NCBI GenBank assembly: GCA_015680685.1
Contig: MNCI01005895.1
Span: 1,048,285 to 1,112,284 of the forward strand
Source of the DNA: Gnetum montanum
Taxonomy: Eukaryota > Streptophyta > Gnetopsida > Gnetales > Gnetaceae
DNA: 64,000 nt
Direction of reading: 5' to 3'
The position numbers and the translations under genes are program-made. The notes beneath the pieces are model-generated. The model was given only the letters and a program-made list of their open reading frames with translations, did no database searches and had not been told where the DNA came from. The first letter of the stretch is position 1; every line of letters begins with the position of its first letter. Positions 32,393 to 44,484 of this stretch are shown here, in pieces.

Positions 32393-32764
32393 GTATACAA
32401 TTGTATATGGATATGATATGGACTTCTATGAACAACATGTTATGATCTCTTGGCCTTTGTATGTGATGGTAGACAATGTATGATAGATTTATTATATTTA
32501 TGTATATGGACAACTATTTTTTTTGGTAGCATGATATATATGAGACAAGTTCGGCATTTGGACAATTTATGAAGACTTTCTTGTGTTATCTATTTTTATT
32601 TAACTCATTTCCTTGAGCCTTTTATCTCTATTCCAATGTTACCCTTAGCTGCCATTGGAATTTATAAGTCTTAAATGCTTTTATTATTTATCATTTAATT
32701 TATTTTCTATAAATAAAACTAACCCATTTTCTTAAATTTTGGACATTACCAAAAAGGAAGAGAT

Positions 32765-33850
32765 TGTTAACCTTTTGGTATGTCAAAACCTTAAGGAAAT
32801 TGAAGAATGTAGAATGTATGTATGTGATTGTGATTTTGTAAGGCCATGAACAAGAACTTCACATAGAGATATAATATTTCAAGAAACGAGATCTACATTG
32901 AGATGTTAAAATGAAGACTAAGTGGACTAAATGAGAGCATGGATGAAAAACAAAGTCTACAAGTCAAGTAAATATGCTCTGAATACTACTAAGAAGTCTA
33001 AGAGTCATAAAAATGATTCATCTCTCAAAGTGAAAAAGTGAAATAGATGTCTTTAGAAAATAGTAGACATCTATCTCAAATAGTAGATGTCTCCATGCAG
33101 ATGTCTATAGGAAAACATCTCCTTTTTTAGGGAGATGTCTCTTCTACATTGAGGGATATCTCAAGTAAACATCTAAACTTCGAAGAACACATCTATGCTA
33201 GTTGTTTGATAGCCATTGTACAAATTTAGAGGAGTTTTTGAAAACTCCAAGGCTATAAGATAATGTAAAAATCTTGGGAATTATGCAAACACTATTCATA
33301 AAAAGATTCATTAGTGGTTACTCAAAGTGAATTTATCTTTTCTCTTCATTATTACATCATTTGCTTGTTGTGATTGTACTAAGATTTAAGTACAAGGATC
33401 TGTAAATTTAGTTACATTATTTCCTTCTCCTTTTCTTTCTTTCTTGTAGCCTTGTGGGGTTGATGTGCTTCTTATGAGAAGACATCCTTGTTGAGCTTGT
33501 TAGGATCTTACAGGATTAAGTAGTTTTGCAATGTCAAAACACTCCGATATGGAGCTCAATTTTGTAAAGGCTATGGGATCCTCTAAGCCACATTTTGAGC
33601 TTGTCAAGAACTTGTAGGGTTGAGTGGTTTCATGATGACAAAACACTCTAGACGGAGCTCAAATATTGTACAAGGTATGATGCCCTTCAAACCACATTTT
33701 GAAGGGGTTTGAAAGTGTGCATAAATTCTACCCTTCAAGTGTGGATGTACCCGAGTTGGGGAACCATGTAAAATTCATGTGCTTTTGTGATTAGAGCATT
33801 GTTTAAATTGGGGAACTTATTCAACCCCACTTCTAAGTTCTTGATCCACA
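32765..33850 (+). repeat. 3' LTR of the copia-type element
   Basis: Starts TGTTAACC after the purine tract and ends TTGATCCACA. The word array (33,044-33,196) holds more copies than in the 5' LTR (AGTAGACATCTA, AGTAGATGTCT, CAGATGTCTA and others). A TATAAG occurs near 33,255. Confidence 0.85.
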
Positions 33851-34448
33851 TATATTTTATAATTATAACAAACAAAATGATACAAAACACACAAGCATTG
33901 CAATCCCACTTAGGGGCTATGAAGGCATGGTAGCACTCTGATAGCGTCTAGCCACACTTGTGAAAGTGATGACTCAAAACATACACAAAAAAGATAGGAA
34001 ATCAACTTACCCAAGGGAGGAAGAGCTCTTCACACAACTATATGCCACAAGCTTCAAGAAATGATTAAGTATTAATTTATTGTATGAAAAAACTCACCTT
34101 AAGTATTTATAGGTTTTGTGTAGGAATGGAGAGGGTTCATCAGTGCCTTAGCATTAACAAAAGTTTATCAACATCACCCAAGCTAAACCTAGTCACACTA
34201 TTGGTAGAGAGATCCATTTAGGGCTATGAAAAGGGTGCATTAGCATCCCTACCCTGATGTAGTAGGTTCACTAACATATGGCGGTTAGTGCATGCTCCTA
34301 CATAGCCACATTTCATCACCTTGTATTTGGGACAAGCTAGAACATAAAGGCACATGTTGGAATGATCTAAGAACATCTAAATGAAGCCAAAATCATCCTA
34401 AAGAGCTTGGAATTGGGCAGGAAACCTCAAAACATGATAGGAAAGGTA
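33851..34448 (-). repeat. Probable LTR fragment with minus-strand TATA box
   Basis: No coding frame. A minus-strand CCTATAAATACTT is at about 34,103-34,115. The sequence to its right has short repeated words around 'TGCATTAGCATCC' and 'TAGTGCATGC'. It may be a partial LTR of another family cut by the copia-type insertion; the partner is not in the window. Confidence 0.4.
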
Positions 34449-35315
34449 ATGATACATTGTAGAAGACTAGCAACCTTAACCGAATGTGCTAGACTACAAA
34501 TATAGGATGCACAAAATACTTTCCAGATCTAGTACTTACAATATACATACAAACTACCACTAGATGTTTCATTACTATTAAATTGATAATAAGCCTATGA
34601 TCATTATCTTCCTACTTGAGATAGAAAGGTTTAGAATGTATGGTTTAACTCTAAGTAAGATACATGATTATATGATTTTGAATAGCCCTCAAGATACTAG
34701 TATAAAATATAATGAATTGAGTATGAATTCTATTAACTAAGAATAATGTAAACATAAATCTATTCTAGCCAAACAATGATAAATATCCACTCGCAGCTTG
34801 CTAGATATGCTTTGTGCTAACATAACTATTACTAGGATTACCAAGTGACTAACTACTAAGCAAATCAAGATCAGCCACTATTGGGTTAACAAATAATTAT
34901 ATTTGTGCACTCAAAATTAGTCATACTTATTCGACCAATTAACTAAAAAACATTAAAATGTAAATTTCATAGGAAATATAAATTGCATAGAAAATTAAAT
35001 CTAATCTAGGTGAGATGCTACAATGATGAGAAATAATCTTAATCTTTATTTTTAGTTATGGAATGCATTCAAGTACAATTCACTCAAATAAAGATGTCAT
35101 TCAACTATTTATCACCATAAAATGGGCATTTAAAACTATTGCTAAGTTCACAACAACAAATTATAAGAGTTTCACTAAGGATTTAACCAAATGTAAGACT
35201 TGATACAATGGTGGTGTCATATTTATAGGCATTATCATGACCCTCTATATTGCATCTACATCATTGTATATTGAGCTATAATATCATAGTTAAGCATGAA
35301 AAACTTACTTTATCA
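34449..35315 (-). repeat. 3' LTR of Athila-like element E3
   Basis: On the minus strand it starts TGATAAAGTAAG at 35,315, right after a GTGATGGGGATA purine tract (35,316-35,327). That is the same layout as F1 and the 18-kb element. TATAAATA is on the minus strand at 35,220-35,227, with AATATCATAG-type words between it and the LTR start. The left edge is approximate. Confidence 0.65.
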
Positions 35316-35549
35316 TATCCCCATCACTTACTAGAAACTTATTCTTAATCTAAAATAAAAGTAGGATAGAGAGGTTATAAGATTGTGGGATTACATAAAC
35401 TTAATAACATCTTTATATACACATGATATGACTAACTGACTATGAATGTTATATCTTTTTTTAGGTAATTTACAAAATTATCATGATTGACACATTAATG
35501 ACATATTGGACACATAAAACAAAATAAAACAAATGTATAATGTAGTTTC

Positions 35550-38095
35550 TTAAGTTCTTGGTGGTTGCAATTCCTCCTTCATTGGCTACTTCCCTTTGTC
35601 ATTAGGATTCTTGAACTAGTATTTGCTTAGCAAGACTCTTAGCTTTTCTTCCTTTATCTTGGGATCATGAACTACTTGCAACACTTTGGCAATTTTCTCT
35701 AGTATTGGTATTTTCCAAGGGCATGGTAGCTATGGGAACAACTCATTTTCCTTCATGTACCATGCTACAAACTGGGTTCTTTCTTCTTCAAAATCCTTGA
35801 CCAATTTTTGCAATTCCTAATAGTCTATTATTTTCTTGGCCAAGTTTGCTACTACATCTTTTTGAACATAATAATTGACCTTTACCACCTAATGTTTAGA
35901 GTTTGCAATGTGGAACTTCTATTAGGCATTCTTTCTATTAGCAAACTCCTTCTCATATATTGAGTACAATTGTTGTCAATTTTTGTTTAATTCTATCCTT
36001 CACCTACCTATTATTAACGTGGCTAATTTTACATAACATGGATTTTCAACCCCATGTACCTTGTTAAGTCTTGAATCTACAAGTCTTTATTTTTAGCTTT
36101 ACTTGATGAACCGAGCTAAGACTATCCAAGATTGGCTACCAATCAGATAACTACTATGTGACTGAATTAATCTTAGCTTTAGTCATATAGATTTTCTTCT
36201 TATTAATTTACTTATACATTACTATTTAAACTTTGAAGTATTTCTTGAGCTTCTCATGGTTTTTTTTTTTAAATTTTTCCACACACTAATTTTAATGGAC
36301 TTCTATGAAACTACGAATGCTTCCTTCATTAATAAGATTTTTTTTCTCTAGATGATTATCTTATATCTAGGTTTACTTGCGCAAAATGTTCTTTTATTTG
36401 GTTGATACTTTTTCAAGTAGGTGTTTCTCCTTCTCAACATTGATCAACCTTAAATTTTTAGTAGCTATCCTATTGTTCTATTCTCCCAATGCTATGATGA
36501 CATGGACATGGACATAAGTTGTATTATCTGCAATTAGTGCATCCTAAGTTGATATAGAATCTTTTTTATATCACTTGAGATATCAAAAAGATTCTAGATC
36601 ACTTATCCTATCTATTGTAGTTTGTCCAATGCATCCTCATGTTCTACTAGAATCATGAGCTCCTTTCCTTTTCTATTGTTCTTTCATAATATTCTTACTA
36701 GAATTTAGACATCTTTAGCTTTTGAAATGTTAGATGGTAGCATAAGTGAAACATTAAAAGATTCCTTAATATGATCTGTTACTATTTTTGCTGCTCCTTA
36801 TGTATACTTGTATTACATGAACATAACTATGGCTCCTTCTCCTATTTCCAATGTCACCTAAAAGGATGTAGCAATCCTTGATATATGGTATGCCCAGTCA
36901 TCATCTTCTTCAACTTGTAAGAAAACTTGACCATTGGTTAGCCCTGTAGGTACTACAGGTCAACTAGGATCATCTTTAACTCTATACATGTTTAATACTT
37001 ATCAACTTCCCTAACTTATTATCTCTACAATCTATTAAATATGGCTCATTTATGGTATATAATATTATTTCTATGATGGTAAAGCACTTGGTCCTACTCT
37101 TTTTGTAACTAGTATTGTCCCACTCAATCTTGCTTGTTCTGTCCCTATGGCTACAATGATAGCCACTCGTGTTAATCTTACTTCTATCTTTGTACCTACT
37201 TGTAGCTACTCGATCTCAACATCTAATGCATTTTAGGCCTTCCTGAGATTATTATTTCTATACCCCCAAAATGTCTTCCTATCTAAACTTTTTGATTAAG
37301 CATGAAAATGGAATTATGGTTTTTCCTATTTTCTTCTCCTCAAATCTTCTCTAAATCTTCAAGAATAGTAGATAACCTAAGTTTGCTTGAAATTTCCCCA
37401 TTAACATAACACTTCCTCTAGTAGCATAAGTTGAAATTTTGTTCAACATCTTCATAGGGAAAATATGATATATCCCTATCTTAAAATAAAATTTTTTAGT
37501 AATGGTTAACCCATTATATTCCTTTTCATTTTTCCCATACGCTCTTTGCAACCTTATATTTCTTACATTAGTTTTGGACCTTATAAAAATTTGAGAAAAG
37601 TTGACTCTAACATTTGGTAAATTCAGAGCTCTAACAATGGCATACGCTGATTAAGGCATTGTAATGCTTTCAATCTTCACAATTGCATCATCTTGCTGAT
37701 TATGCCAAAATTAGTAGGCCTTGCCCAAAAATCATTTACTATTATTGGAGTTTGTGAGCCAGAAGGGTGATGCTTTTAGCTGTTCCTGCACCTCTACAAG
37801 TGAAAACTCCATAAATAGATTAAAGTTAAGTTTCACAATGATAGTGGACATGATGGATTTGTTATTTATGGCCTAGAAACAATCATATGTAAGTCTTAAG
37901 CATTAGCTTGGTTCCAAATCAGGTGGTGGTTCTATAGTTTGTACTTGTGCAAACTATCATATTGCTAGTGTAGACTACTACATGGTGTTGGATTTTACTT
38001 TTTGCTCCTTGACAAGAGTTTGATATTCATCTTTTTCTCTACCCCTTCCTTTGTGTCTTTTCTCCCTCAGCTTTAGGTATTCACTTTGAAGACAT
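35550..38095 (-). pseudogene. ORF3 of element E3
   Basis: The minus-strand ATG at 38,095 directly follows GATTATAG, the counterpart of GATTGCAG before the F1 ORF3 start. A segment at 37,551-37,351 matches F1 2,150-2,330 (YFKIG..YH..P...ISTYA.RG...LMGK). The end (35,770-35,550) matches the F1 C-terminus ('ENELFP', then PCPW and a PPRT tail). Between them the sequence is helical and charged but full of stops. No introns. So two Athila-like elements carry the same additional protein in sense orientation. Function unknown. Confidence 0.7.
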
Positions 38096-38678
38096 CTATA
38101 ATCGTAAGAAATTTTATTATTATCCAAAAATTTTGAAATAATTCTTAACAATTTATAACCTCTGATTGGATTTTGGATTTCAATAAAAATTTCAAAGAAT
38201 AATTAATTTTATTTTTAATCTAGATTACAATTTTATGAACTCATCAAGTTTGAGAAAATCCCTAATTTTGGAAAAAACCTTCATTTGAATATTTGTCTAG
38301 TAATTAAAATATTTACAAGATCAAATAACTTGCCTCTTATTCATAATTTATCATTGAGAAATTACAAAATGTTCCTTACAAGAGATTTTGAAATTTGTTG
38401 GCTTAGATCAAATTTGAAAAATTTATTATTATTTATCATATTTAGGAAATTACTATTATCTTTAATTAATAGTTTATATGTTAGAAAAAATTTTCATCCA
38501 TTCTCCCCACCACCCACTAGGTGACCAAAATGCTTACTCTAAGAGCTAAATAAATCAAAATTGATGCAAACTGAATGTATGGTAAGATAGGGAGTTTAGA
38601 AGATGTTCTAGTAGAAAATGGCATAAAATTCCCTTACATTATGAGTTTGAAATAAGACATTTGCTAACAATTGACACC

Positions 38679-38742
38679 TATATATAGTTTTTTATAAGGC
38701 CAATATCATAGGTGATGTGATATTATATGTACAATATCAACT
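38679..38742 (-). promoter_or_regulatory. Internal promoter of E3 ORF3
   Basis: On the minus strand three GATATT/AATATC words (near 38,735, 38,717 and 38,703) precede TTATAA and TATATATA (38,679-38,686), about 585 bp before the ORF3 start. The layout matches the F1 promoter at 1,061-1,150, with CpG-containing positions of the word replaced by TpG/CpA. Confidence 0.55.
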
Positions 38743-39319
38743 TTGAAATTTTCAAAATATTTGACCATTTTGGTGAAAAAAGTCAATAAATTGGATAGCA
38801 TGGAAGGAACTAAGGCTATCTAGAGGATTTCTAGTCATGAATGATGCTTAAAATAATCCAAATTAAAATAAATATGATGATAGGTAAGAATTTTGGGTAA
38901 GGTAAAGAATTAATGACCAAGAAGTAATTATGTGAAAATTTGGTAAGTATACAAATATATAGGAGTGTGTAGGGAAGTGATGTGCATTAAGAAAGGACCT
39001 AAGAGTGTACAATATGATGTGAAATTGAATTCCAAGTATGAAATACAAGAGTTATACAAGTGGATCCCCATCATGCCGCCACCCCCCCCCACCACCATGC
39101 CATAAGGTACAATTTTCTAGTGTACAATTTCATAATGCTCTACAATTTTCTAATGTCGTAACAATTGTGTCACTAGTGTAGAATTTTTTGGTCACTTTTG
39201 GTATAGCCAATAATGAAAGTCCCTTAGCATTTTCTTTATTCTCTTTTTTAATATAAATTTGTATTCAAAATTTAAGCAATTTATTATAAAAAAAGTATAA
39301 ATGAGTTGTTAATGTGATC
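38743..39319. other. AT-rich spacer, no gene
   Basis: No supportable reading frame. It contains a C-run (39,082-39,091) and three copies of TACAATTTTCTARTG-like sequence (39,109-39,155). Probably the degraded upstream spacer of E3. Confidence 0.4.
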
Positions 39320-39938
39320 GGTTCCACCTATTACCCAAAGGCCATGACCTATGGGGAGAGAGGCACCTTCCACTTTTTACCTTCGATCCTCTTTACTCTC
39401 CAAACTCTTGTGGATTTTTAATTTGTGTAGCAACTTTCATCTTTGCTTGTGGATTTTGTTATAACACCCACTATCACTGGCTTTGTGTTTGCTACGATAT
39501 TTGTAAGTGGCTTGTAAGCATTTCATTTGTCAATTTGTTGCATGCTAATAGCTCCTTTTGCACACTATACCATCACACTTCATGGTCACTAGTCACCATC
39601 TTCATGGCACCACCTTTAGCCTTCAAGGTTCCATCATCCTATTGACCTTGAAAATTGAGCTTGTCCTTGAGCTCAAAGACTGTGTTGTACCAATATCCTT
39701 GACTGCTGAGCCTATCTTTGATTTTTGAACTTGAGCTGAACTACCAATGATCTGCCAAACCTTTCATACAATTTGATGTAGTTGGTGCCATCCTTGTTGC
39801 CCAATGGCCATGACCTAAGGAGTGAGAGGCACCTTTCATGTTTTACTTTCAATTCTCTTTATTCTTTATGTACTTGTGGGATTTCAATTTATGGAGCAAC
39901 TTTCATATTTACCCATGGCTTTGTTGTAACATCCATTA
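39320..39938 (+). repeat. Tandem repeat unit and partial second unit at the 18-kb element's left edge
   Basis: A unit of about 460 bp (39,320-39,780) is followed by the first about 150 bp of a second copy (39,785-39,938), recognisable by 'GGCCATGACCTA', 'GAGAGGCACC' and the 'TTGTRGATTTTAATTTRTG' region. The rest of the second copy reappears at 57,901-58,022, immediately after the 18-kb element. The element therefore inserted into the second unit. Confidence 0.7.
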
Positions 39939-40790
39939 TGATGAATCACATTATTTTCATCTACTCCAACATTAGGTATCCAACGTCGAAGCCTTGATGT
40001 CAGGTATCTAACGTTGGATCCCAGATGCGATGTCAGGTATCCGATGTTAGGGGGTATATGCTAGCCTATAAATATAGCACCTAGGCTTTTGATTTGGCAT
40101 CAATTTTTGCAATTTCTAGTCAAAGTAGTGAAGCTCTTGCAATTTATTTTCTCCAGAGTTAGAATATTTTCTGAGTACCTGCAGAAGGAGTCTAAGTATG
40201 TATAGTTCTTTGTTCAAACACTGATGTACCTAAGTGAAGTAATGTAACAGGAATAAAAACGAACTCTTATGACAATTCTTGTAGCACTAAAAATATATTA
40301 ATGTTTCTTTTAATGCACTTTAATTTACTACATTTCAATTAAGTAGTTAATTTCCAGTTGCTAATGAACACAAGCATGACCACTTTGAGCATACATATAA
40401 TACTTGGTAACCTAACAATGCTTAACGTTTGGTAGCACAACAACACTATATGTGTTTAGGATGTGTCCAAAAAAGTGATGTGGTTACTTGTGTTAGGCTA
40501 GCTAGGTAGTAGATGAATTAGATCTTCAATTACTTTACCTTTTATTCTTGTTATAGGAGATCAAATTTATAAAACGTAAAAAATAAAAAATCATGTACCT
40601 TAATTACACTTAAACCATACCCTTGAGCTTCACAAGTGTAGTTGGGAAGACAATGAATGTTTTTAATGCCCATTTCACTTCCTAGAAGAACTAGCATACT
40701 AGAGAACTATAGGTCTATAGAATTTGACCGGATCATGCATAAGCACCTTAGTGATCCATATGGCTGGGCGTAGGGGTACCTCATTGCTCA
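39939..40790 (+). repeat. 5' LTR of the 18-kb element
   Basis: Begins TGATGAATCAC and ends ATTGCTCA. Three copies of AGGTATCYRAYGTYRG (near 39,974, 40,002 and 40,035) precede TATAAATA at 40,067-40,074. The word contains an AACGTT-like palindromic core. Confidence 0.88.
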
Positions 40791-40793
40791 TCG

Positions 40794-40813
40794 TTGGTGC
40801 CATTGTTGAGGAC
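40794..40813 (+). other. Primer binding site of the 18-kb element
   Basis: TTGGTGCCATTGTTGAGGAC, three bases after the LTR end. It differs from the Athila-type TTGGCGCCGTTGCCGGGGAC only by C-to-T and G-to-A changes. Confidence 0.8.
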
Positions 40814-40953
40814 CTTTGGGTTGTTTCATGCACTATCTAGGACCTAGTGAAATTATTTAAATCATTGGAACAAACCTTCGAGTCGTATCACATCTTAGAA
40901 TTACTACAATAGTACTTAGAAACATACTATGATTTTTATTTTTCTAACATAAA

Positions 40954-43077
40954 ATGTCTTCTTCTCATGGGAGCAATTCTCCACCCAAGTCTAATAAAGC
41001 TTATCAACCAATTCTTCAACAGTATCAAATCGTATATGCTCATCATGTTGAATATGTATCAAATTTCACCTTCATCCTACATTAGGATGAATAGCTATGG
41101 TGGCGTGACAAGGAGGGAAACATTGTGTTGTTGCTCAATCGATCCATTCCTGTAATTCTCCAACAAATGCTTATACGATGGGGTCTTCAAGAATGTCATG
41201 CTGAGTATATTGTGCAAGATATTGATGCCAAGGATTATCATCCCACTGAAGCACAACATTTACAAGATCAATAACTAGAACAATACCATGAATCTATGAA
41301 AGGAAAAAGATTTAACAATTCTCCATTCATGTTGCACCAACAAGATGGTGGAGAACCCTTATTTGGGGGTTTTCCATTTAGTTAAATTCCTCTCTTTGAC
41401 TTCAGTGAAGGAGGTCAAAACCAAAACTTGCAATCCACAATTCACAATCCTAGTTTTGGTAAGAATGGATCCAATGACAAAGAAGAATCACGAGGGGCAA
41501 GTCAAGGTATGGATGCGGACAAGAAACAAGATCATGATTGTGGTCATGATTGTTGAAGAGGTGGTAGCAGGAATTGTGATGGTTCTATCCCTCCTTCCTC
41601 TTCCCCTTCATCATAATCTTCTTCTTCTTCTTCTAGCTCTGACTGTGATTGCAAAAGGTGAGACCATGATGGAGGTGACCAAAATGATTGATGGGACCAA
41701 AATGATCAAAGGGACCATCGAAAAAGGCAAGATCAAGGGCATGAACATTCAAGAGAGGCACATTGCCATGAACGAAGGGGTAGTAGAGGGCATCATAGGC
41801 ACCATGATCAAGGACTCAATGAGCCTTTACTTGCTACCTGAAGTATGCCTAATATCACAAAGGCAGTACGAATTCCAAAAAGGCATGTGAAGGATAGTCA
41901 AATCAAAAGGCTAGACATGAACAATATTCCTTGGTTTGAAGGGGAATATAACTCTAATATACAAAACTATCTCCAAGATTTTCAAGATGCATGTGCCTTG
42001 TAGAACATAGAGAATGAGTGGAAAAAACTTAAGTTGTTTCCAAGGACAGTCATTAAAGAAGCAAATAACTAGCACTTGTCCTTAGAGCTAGAATCTATCA
42101 GATGATGGAGTACCATGCTTGAATTGTTTAATGATAAATATCAAACATACTCCAAAGTGTCCACCTTGATAAGGCAAATCCAAGGATGGAAACAAGGAAC
42201 ACACCCTTGGATGCTACCATCAACCAATACTATTTCTTGATGCACAAATGTCTTAGCCATGGTTATTCTCAACTAGATCAACTTTGCCACATTGTAGACA
42301 AGCTTCAATCAGAAACAATGAGAACCCTTAGTGTCTATGCCAAAGGGAAACTATCAAAATTAAGTGTTCATTAGATACAAAGATTAATTAAGTAGGTAAC
42401 TAAAGAGAAGATGAATTAAGAAAAAGAGAAAGTGCAGAAGAATATAACTATAACCCTTCCATTCACAAGGAGGTTCAATTCTACGATAGTGAGGACAAAT
42501 CTATATCTGATGAGGTGGTGAATAGGAAAACCTTGCCACTCCAAAAATTTCAATCTAAAATTACAACCAAGGTTGATCAGTTATGGCACTCCATGAATAG
42601 AAATATTCAAGCTATCCTAAAAATTCCTCAAATACAAAGAACAAGGTAGTGATCATGAGTGTAGGAGGCACAAGTAAGTTGAATGTGATTATCAAAAAGG
42701 TAAGGGTAAGATTATTGTAATAGAAGTTGTAGAAAGAAAATCAAATGATGATGATGGATGTGACATCTGCCAATATGTACATCCTAAGGAATGTTGCCCC
42801 ATAGTGTCACATTTACAAGAGTCTGGGGTTTATGCTTTGAATCCATGACTAACACAAAGGCAAACATCTAGAAGACTACCTTATCCTCAAGGTAATTTTA
42901 GGCAATTCTAGCAACAACAGTAATATTATCCAACTGGAGCTCCACCATAACCATATGAGTAATATCAATAGTGGCAGCAACCATAATCATGGGCACTATT
43001 ATCACCAGGGTAGCAATACCCTTACTGATAACCTAATCCATATGGTTACTATGTTTAGCAACCCTTGTCTCCACATG
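40954..43077 (+). pseudogene. gag of the 18-kb element, 5' part
   Basis: The first ATG after the leader (40,954) opens a Ser/Asn-rich N-terminus, then a His/Asp/Arg-rich low-complexity tract (41,480-41,830) and the Gag core (about 41,900-42,370; LDMNNIPWF, NIENEWKKLKLF). A cysteine-rich segment at 42,760-42,830 reads CDICQYVHPKECC, a variant zinc knuckle. The frame has many stops and shifts. It is homologous to E1 gag at 22,816-25,096. The sequence is cut at 43,082 and continues after 51,071. The long frame at 41,345-41,890 is a shadow of the low-complexity tract. Confidence 0.75.
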
Positions 43078-43082
43078 ACTCC

Positions 43083-44243
43083 TGAAACACCACCAATTTT
43101 TGGCTTTAGCATTTCAACTACAAATTTTTTCTAAGTGTCAAAACTTGGCAAATTCTACTAAGTGTTGTGCTATGCTCCAAATCATAGCTAACGTAGCACT
43201 GTAAGGAATCCTTCAATAGCCTCCAAAAGCCTCTAGAGCTTAGCATCATCCTTCACCTTAGCTCTCGCACTTCCCTAACTATTTGCATTTCCTAATGGTT
43301 AACATTCCCCAACTGTTGGCATTCTCAAACTACTAGCATTCCCTGATGGTTGGCATTCCCTGACGGTTGGCATTTTCTAACTATTGGCATTCCTTGATAG
43401 TTGGCATTCCCTAATTGTTGGCATTCCCCAATGGTTGACATTCCCCAGTTGTTGGCATTCCCTAACAGTTGGCATTCCCTGACAATTGGCATTCCCCAAC
43501 GGTTGGCATTCCCTGGTTGTTGGCATTCCCCAACCATTGGCATTTCTCAACTATTGGCATTCCCCAATTGTTCACATTCCTTGATTGTTGGCATTCCCAA
43601 GTGGTTGGCATTCCTTGGATGTAAGCCTTTTTAAGAACTTGGCATTTGGAATTTTGGCATCTTGGTACTTAACTCCATGGGCGAACGAGACCCAGAGCAC
43701 ACCATACTGGTAGAGAAGTAGAGTTGCACATCATGGCCCACTACAGCCTTGTTGTAGCCCTACAACACACCACATGATACATTGTAGTGCCTAACCTAGC
43801 AGGCATGGTTCATCATAGTGAGCACCAAACTTCACAGCCCAACACCACCGAGACTATGACTGCACTTCCACTGTGCTTGTTGTACACTGTATACCTTCTA
43901 AGACCTTTTTGGAGTTAACTACGCTTCCATTTGGGGCAGTGTTCCATTTCTCTCTCCTATTTCTAGCATTTTCTTGCATTTTTTCTTTGCATCTTTTTGC
44001 ACTTTTTCACATGTCATCACACTATACTACATATTATTTGCATTTGTATTTTGGCTAACCATACCACCCTCTAGTTACATCCACCACCCTAGTTGCAACT
44101 AGCAAAGTTCCTATTCAATCAACAAGATTATTTAGGATGCTCCACCTCCATTTCTAGCAAGGCCCTCTCACAAAGGTAGGGTTAAGGCTATGTGTCCATT
44201 GACCTCTCAGTGATTCCAACCACCAATATTTTTGGTCATTACA
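43083..44243 (+). repeat. 5' LTR of the nested element, with GGCATTCCC array
   Basis: Begins TGAAACACCACC, as in the 17.3-kb element, and ends CATTACA. From about 43,270 to 43,625 a 17-bp unit (TTGGCATTCCCnAnnG) is repeated about twenty times. The array is in the same LTR position as the GCGTATACGCT array of the 17.3-kb element. No good TATA box was seen. Confidence 0.88.
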
Positions 44244-44248
44244 GTTTT

Positions 44249-44268
44249 TTGGCACTAGAAGAAGGGCC
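44249..44268 (+). other. Primer binding site of the nested element
   Basis: TTGGCACTAGAAGAAGGGCC differs from the 17.3-kb element's site by transitions only. Confidence 0.8.
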
Positions 44269-44484
44269 TCACCATTTCCTTTTGCATTTTCTAATTGTTG
44301 TCATGTGTGCTCTCCCCACCATCAGTTGGTGTATATTGGACCCCATTGTTGATTCCCCTAGAACCCCGATGGACAAAAGTGAAAGCATATCTTTAGCACT
44401 TAACCAAAACTCTGGATGCTCTAGAGAGCATAACAAGTTCTCAGAGCGTAGCAAGCTCCAGCGTAGCAAGCAGAGCACCAGAGT

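Larger units (their letters stand above)
27334..33850 (+). mobile_element. Non-autonomous copia-type LTR element with gag and an additional ORF
   Basis: Two similar LTRs (27,334-28,406 and 32,765-33,850) flank a primer site of the initiator-Met type, a copia-type Gag and an additional ORF. The 4.4-kb interior has no RT, RNase H or integrase motif in any frame I could read. A purine tract (AAAAAGGAAGAG, 32,751-32,762) precedes the 3' LTR. Target duplications are not recognisable. The copy is old, with many stops. Mobility would have depended on an autonomous partner. Confidence 0.8.

Noticed and set aside
41345-41890. 181-codon open frame rich in Met/Ile/Lys/Leu
   Set aside because: It overlaps the His/Asp/Arg-rich tract of the decayed gag in another frame. 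Composition is that of a shadow frame, and flanking gag homology is in a different frame.
43270-43625. Regularly spaced short repeats suggesting a CRISPR-like array
   Set aside because: Spacing is 17 bp with no unique spacers, the array lies inside an LTR and its partner LTR has the same array, and the genome is a plant's. It is an LTR minisatellite.
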